Assembly (NCBI GenBank): GCA_020216575.1
Contig: JAIUYC010000280.1
Span: 1 to 6,086, forward strand
From: Coleofasciculus sp. S288
GTDB lineage: Bacteria; Cyanobacteriota; Cyanobacteriia; Cyanobacteriales; Coleofasciculaceae
DNA: 6,086 bases
Reading direction: 5' to 3'
The position numbers were made by a program, and so were the translations under genes. A model generated the notes under the pieces. It was not told where the DNA came from and did no database searches. It saw nothing but the letters and a program-made list of their open reading frames with translations. Below are positions 5,301 to 6,086 of this stretch, piece by piece; within the stretch, counting starts at the first letter, position 1, and each line of letters opens with the position of its first letter.

Positions 5301-6086
5301 GACGAGCAGGTAAAAATTCGCGGCTATCGCATCGAGTTGGGAGAAATTGAGTCAGTACTGAGTCAGCATCCAGTAGTGCTGCAAACGGCAGTGACGACTC
5401 GTGAGGATATTCCAGGCGAGAAACGCTTAGTAGCTTATGTTGTGCTCAATAGTGAGTATGATCAGTTAAAGATTGAAGGTTCAAAACAATCTGCTAACCT
5501 TCAACCTCCAAACCTGCAACCTTCAACCCAGATGCAATTGCAGGATGAGCAGGTGTTGCAATGGCAAATGCTCTACAACGAGACTTATATTCAACCGGCT
5601 GCCGATTCTGATCCAACCTTTAATATTGTGGGCTGGAATAGCAGTTATACCAATCAGCCTATCCCCGCAGAGCAGATGCGCGAGTGGGTAAACAACCAAG
5701 TTAAGCAGATTCTAGATTTGCAACCCAAGCGAGTGCTAGAGATTGGGTGTGGAACAGGCTTAATGCTGTTTCGAATTGCGCCCCACTGCACTCAATACTG
5801 GGGAACTGATTTTTCGCAGGCGTCGCTAGACTATATCCGACAGTATGTAGGGACACGAGAGGTGATTTCCCTACCTCAGGTAACGCTACTCCAGAAAATG
5901 GCTGACGACTTTGAGGGAATTGAGACAAAAACCGTTGATGCAGTCATCCTCAATTCGGTGGTGCAATATTTTCCCAGTATTGACTATCTCTTGCAGGTGT
6001 TAGAAGGTGCTGTAAAAGCGATCGCATCTGGTGGCTTTATATTCATTGGAGATGTGCGTAGTCTCCCCCTGTTGCAAGCATTTCAC
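2166..6086 (+). CDS. Non-ribosomal peptide synthetase (TubC-dock, C, A-Leu, N-methyltransferase), 3' partial
   Basis: The frame runs from TTG 2166 to the window's last base without a stop (1307 codons). Domains in order are a TubC-like docking domain (about 1-55), a condensation domain (about 74-520), an adenylation domain (about 559-1100, interrupted after core A8), and an N-methyltransferase (from about 1127). Adenylation cores include A1 VTYREL 583-588, A2 LKTGGAYVPLDP 628-639, A3 TSGTTGKPKG 754-763, A4 FDACGWEIW 798-806, A5 NYGPTE 887-892 and A7 YKTGD 1025-1029. Specificity residues D799 A800 W803 F842 L866 G868 N887 V895 V896 match the established leucine code DAWFLGNVVK; the final Lys lies beyond the window. 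The module should activate Leu, N-methylate it, and join it to the chain carried by the upstream protein. The A domain carries several in-frame repeat-like insertions. A9, A10, the PCP and anything later are outside the window. No long ATG-started frame exists, so an ATG-only search would miss the N-terminus. Confidence 0.96.
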   Translation, partial: MKIVEFLSYLRNLDIQVFVEGNRLRCNAPEGTLTPELRAELAERKAEIISFLQQANRTTSHTSTSLVPISRNRVLPLSFAQQRLWFLDQLVPNNAFYNTPAAVRLVGSLNLTALEETFNEIVRRHEALRTTFVTVEGKPVQAIASVETSPSGYALQYWRNVSTTLSVTDLRSLPQAERENEARRLTIEAAQRPFDLSKDSLLRVTLLRLDEAEYVLLLIVHHIVSDGWSMGVLIREIASLYSAKCSEKPSPLPPLPIQYADFAHWQREWLQGEVLETQLSYWRQQLDGICVLNLPTDRPRPAVQTYRGATQLLQLPTSLSEALEALSQQEGVTLFMTLLAGFQTLLYRYTQQEDITVGSAIANRNRSEIEGLIGFFVNSLVLRTDFSGNPTFLELLGRVKEVALGAYAHQDLPFEKLVEELHPERNLNQNPLFQVVFALQNAPMEVLELPGLTLSPLQFVDTGTTRFDLEFHLWERKQNNGLGVDSSQGISGFVVYSTDLFDAATITRMLGHFQILLEGIVANSEQRIADLPLLSEAERHQLLVEWNNTQEEYPKDLCIHQLFEAQVEKTPDAIALVFEDKQVTYRELNSRSNKLAHYLQKQGIGAEVLVGLCVERSVEMVVGMLGILKTGGAYVPLDPSYPPERLSFMLEDAQVSVLLTSQRFKSLANSETPLNKTEIGEINSQLEPTSAISQGINSLAGESAVQDVEIQTDCKIHKPIIIYLDQDWKTIAQEIEDNLPSTVTAENLAYIIYTSGTTGKPKGVQIEHRGLLNLVFWHQQAFAVSPLDRVTQVTGVAFDACGWEIWPYLSAGASIYFPNEEIRITPEKLRDWLVSKAITISFLPTPLAEKFLSLYWSNNVALRLLLTGGDKLHQYPLASHAFQVVNNYGPTENTVVTTSGTVPVTEQKYPPNSLLKGGQEGSADVIAPSRNGIIPAIGRPIANTQVYVLDKYLQLVPIGVGGELYISGDGLARGYLNRPNLTAERFIPNPFNKEQIKEKKEKETEDENSSFPFACCRLHSSERLYKTGDLVRYQPDGNIEFLSRLDEQVKIRGYRIELGEIESVLSQHPVVLQTAVTTREDIPGEKRLVAYVVLNSEYDQLKIEGSKQSANLQPPNLQPSTQMQLQDEQVLQWQMLYNETYIQPAADSDPTFNIVGWNSSYTNQPIPAEQMREWVNNQVKQILDLQPKRVLEIGCGTGLMLFRIAPHCTQYWGTDFSQASLDYIRQYVGTREVISLPQVTLLQKMADDFEGIETKTVDAVILNSVVQYFPSIDYLLQVLEGAVKAIASGGFIFIGDVRSLPLLQAFH
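2589..2596. repeat. HIP1 octamer GCGATCGC
   Basis: Exact HIP1 palindrome inside the condensation domain code. Confidence 0.9.
2675..2682. repeat. HIP1 octamer GCGATCGC
   Basis: Exact HIP1 palindrome inside the condensation domain code, 78 bases after the end of the previous copy. Confidence 0.9.
3243..3250. repeat. HIP1 octamer GCGATCGC
   Basis: Exact HIP1 palindrome in the condensation domain, coding for part of SAIAN. Confidence 0.9.
4164..4264. repeat. In-frame structured repeat insertion between A2 and A3 of the leucine A domain
   Basis: CTGGCTAATAGC (4164-4175) is repeated as its exact reverse complement GCTATTAGCCAG (4236-4247), a 12-bp inverted repeat around 60 bases. The right arm runs into a perfect 22-bp palindrome (4243-4264) centred on GGGAATTAATTCCC. 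The element sits inside about 47 residues (from about residue 666) that the upstream A domain lacks. The frame is unbroken, so the repeat is translated as a polar, low-complexity loop. It looks like a small mobile or palindromic repeat domesticated into the protein. Confidence 0.7.
4885..4960. repeat. In-frame repeat-like insertion between A5 and A6 of the leucine A domain
   Basis: About 23 residues (within 899-935) have no counterpart in the upstream A domain. The DNA contains CCCCCCAACTCCC (from 4893), the 12-bp palindrome CCTTTTAAAAGG (4904-4915), and then GTGGGC and GAAGGGAG. This is a degenerate form of the C-rich/G-rich hairpin repeats frequent in cyanobacteria. The insertion is in frame. 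Confidence 0.6.
5151..5226. repeat. In-frame insertion with hairpin and TTGCAKK heptamers between A6 and A7
   Basis: About 25 extra residues, starting with a Lys/Glu-rich stretch from purine-rich DNA, separate NPFNKEQ from RLYKTGD. The DNA holds a 7-bp perfect stem AAGACGA/TCGTCTT (5179-5185, 5190-5196) around GAAT. Three tandem heptamers follow: TTGCATG, TTGCAGG, TTGCATT (5203-5223). The heptamers identify the segment as cyanobacterial short tandem repeat material. Confidence 0.68.
5495..5530 (+). repeat. In-frame CAACCTT heptamer tract between core A8 and the methyltransferase
   Basis: Near-tandem 7-base units of the type CAACCTT, CAACCTC, CAAACCTG (8 bases), CAACCTT and CAACCCA are read in frame as SANLQPPNLQPSTQ. 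The tract lies in the linker between the A8 subdomain and the N-methyltransferase. It has the 7-base period of STRR sequences and is likely a flexible spacer in the protein. Confidence 0.72.
5544..6086 (+). other. NRPS N-methyltransferase domain, 3' partial
   Basis: The SAM-binding motif I is VLEIGCGTG (residues 1190-1198), followed by LMLFRIAPHCTQYWGTDFSQ, then the family-typical NSVVQYFPS (1263-1271) and FIFIGDVRSLPLLQAFH. This is the N-methyltransferase class embedded in adenylation domains between A8 and A9, which methylates the carrier-bound aminoacyl nitrogen before condensation. With the leucine A domain it predicts N-methyl-leucine. The domain is cut by the window edge. Confidence 0.95.
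6018..6025. repeat. HIP1 octamer GCGATCGC
   Basis: Exact HIP1 palindrome in the methyltransferase code (KAIAS). Confidence 0.9.

Larger units (their letters stand above)
3840..5465 (+). other. Adenylation domain, predicted leucine, with in-frame insertions
   Basis: The A1-A8 cores are intact and the nine visible specificity residues spell DAWFLGNVV, the standard leucine code. Compared with the upstream A domain it has about 47 extra residues between A2 and A3, about 23 between A5 and A6, and about 25 between A6 and A7. All three keep frame and fall in linker regions away from the catalytic cores. Core A8 reads LSRLDEQVKIRG, with Ser in place of the usual Gly before Arg. Confidence 0.93.

Noticed and set aside
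5473..5928. Short open frames on both strands over the linker and methyltransferase
   Set aside because: They overlap the motif-rich methyltransferase frame, and the plus-strand one largely reads the heptamer tract out of frame.

Overview
The window is a slice of a cyanobacterial non-ribosomal peptide synthetase (NRPS) cluster, all transcribed on the + strand. The cyanobacterial origin rests on five copies of the HIP1 octamer GCGATCGC, heptameric short tandem repeats of the kind common in filamentous heterocystous cyanobacteria (Nostocales), and moderate GC. Genus and product cannot be fixed from the sequence.

Region 1 (1-1838) is the 3' end of an NRPS gene that enters from outside the window. 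It carries one adenylation (A) domain whose specificity residues read DAFFLGVTFK, suggesting a branched-chain residue (Ile, perhaps Val). A carrier protein (PCP) with an LGGHSL phosphopantetheine site follows, then a short acidic tail ending REEVEF. There is no epimerase or thioesterase, so the chain must pass to another protein.

Region 2 (1839-2165) is a 327-bp intergenic stretch made largely of cyanobacterial repeats. Just before the next gene it holds a second in-frame copy of the tail code (REEVEL-stop), whose TGA overlaps the next gene's TTG start.

Region 3 (2166-6086) is a second NRPS gene, open to the window's end with no stop (1307 codons visible). In order it encodes a TubC-type N-terminal docking domain, a condensation (C) domain of LCL type, an A domain with the signature DAWFLGNVV(K) (leucine), and most of an N-methyltransferase inserted after core A8. 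The predicted product step is condensation of the upstream Ile/Val-like residue onto N-methyl-leucine.

The two proteins probably work consecutively: the acidic C-terminal tail of the first is the expected partner of the TubC-like domain that opens the second. The main oddities are the duplicated docking-tail code flanking the repeat-filled spacer, and at least five in-frame, repeat-like insertions inside the two A domains. No wholly new class of system is evident; the novelty is in how this assembly line has been remodelled by short repeats.
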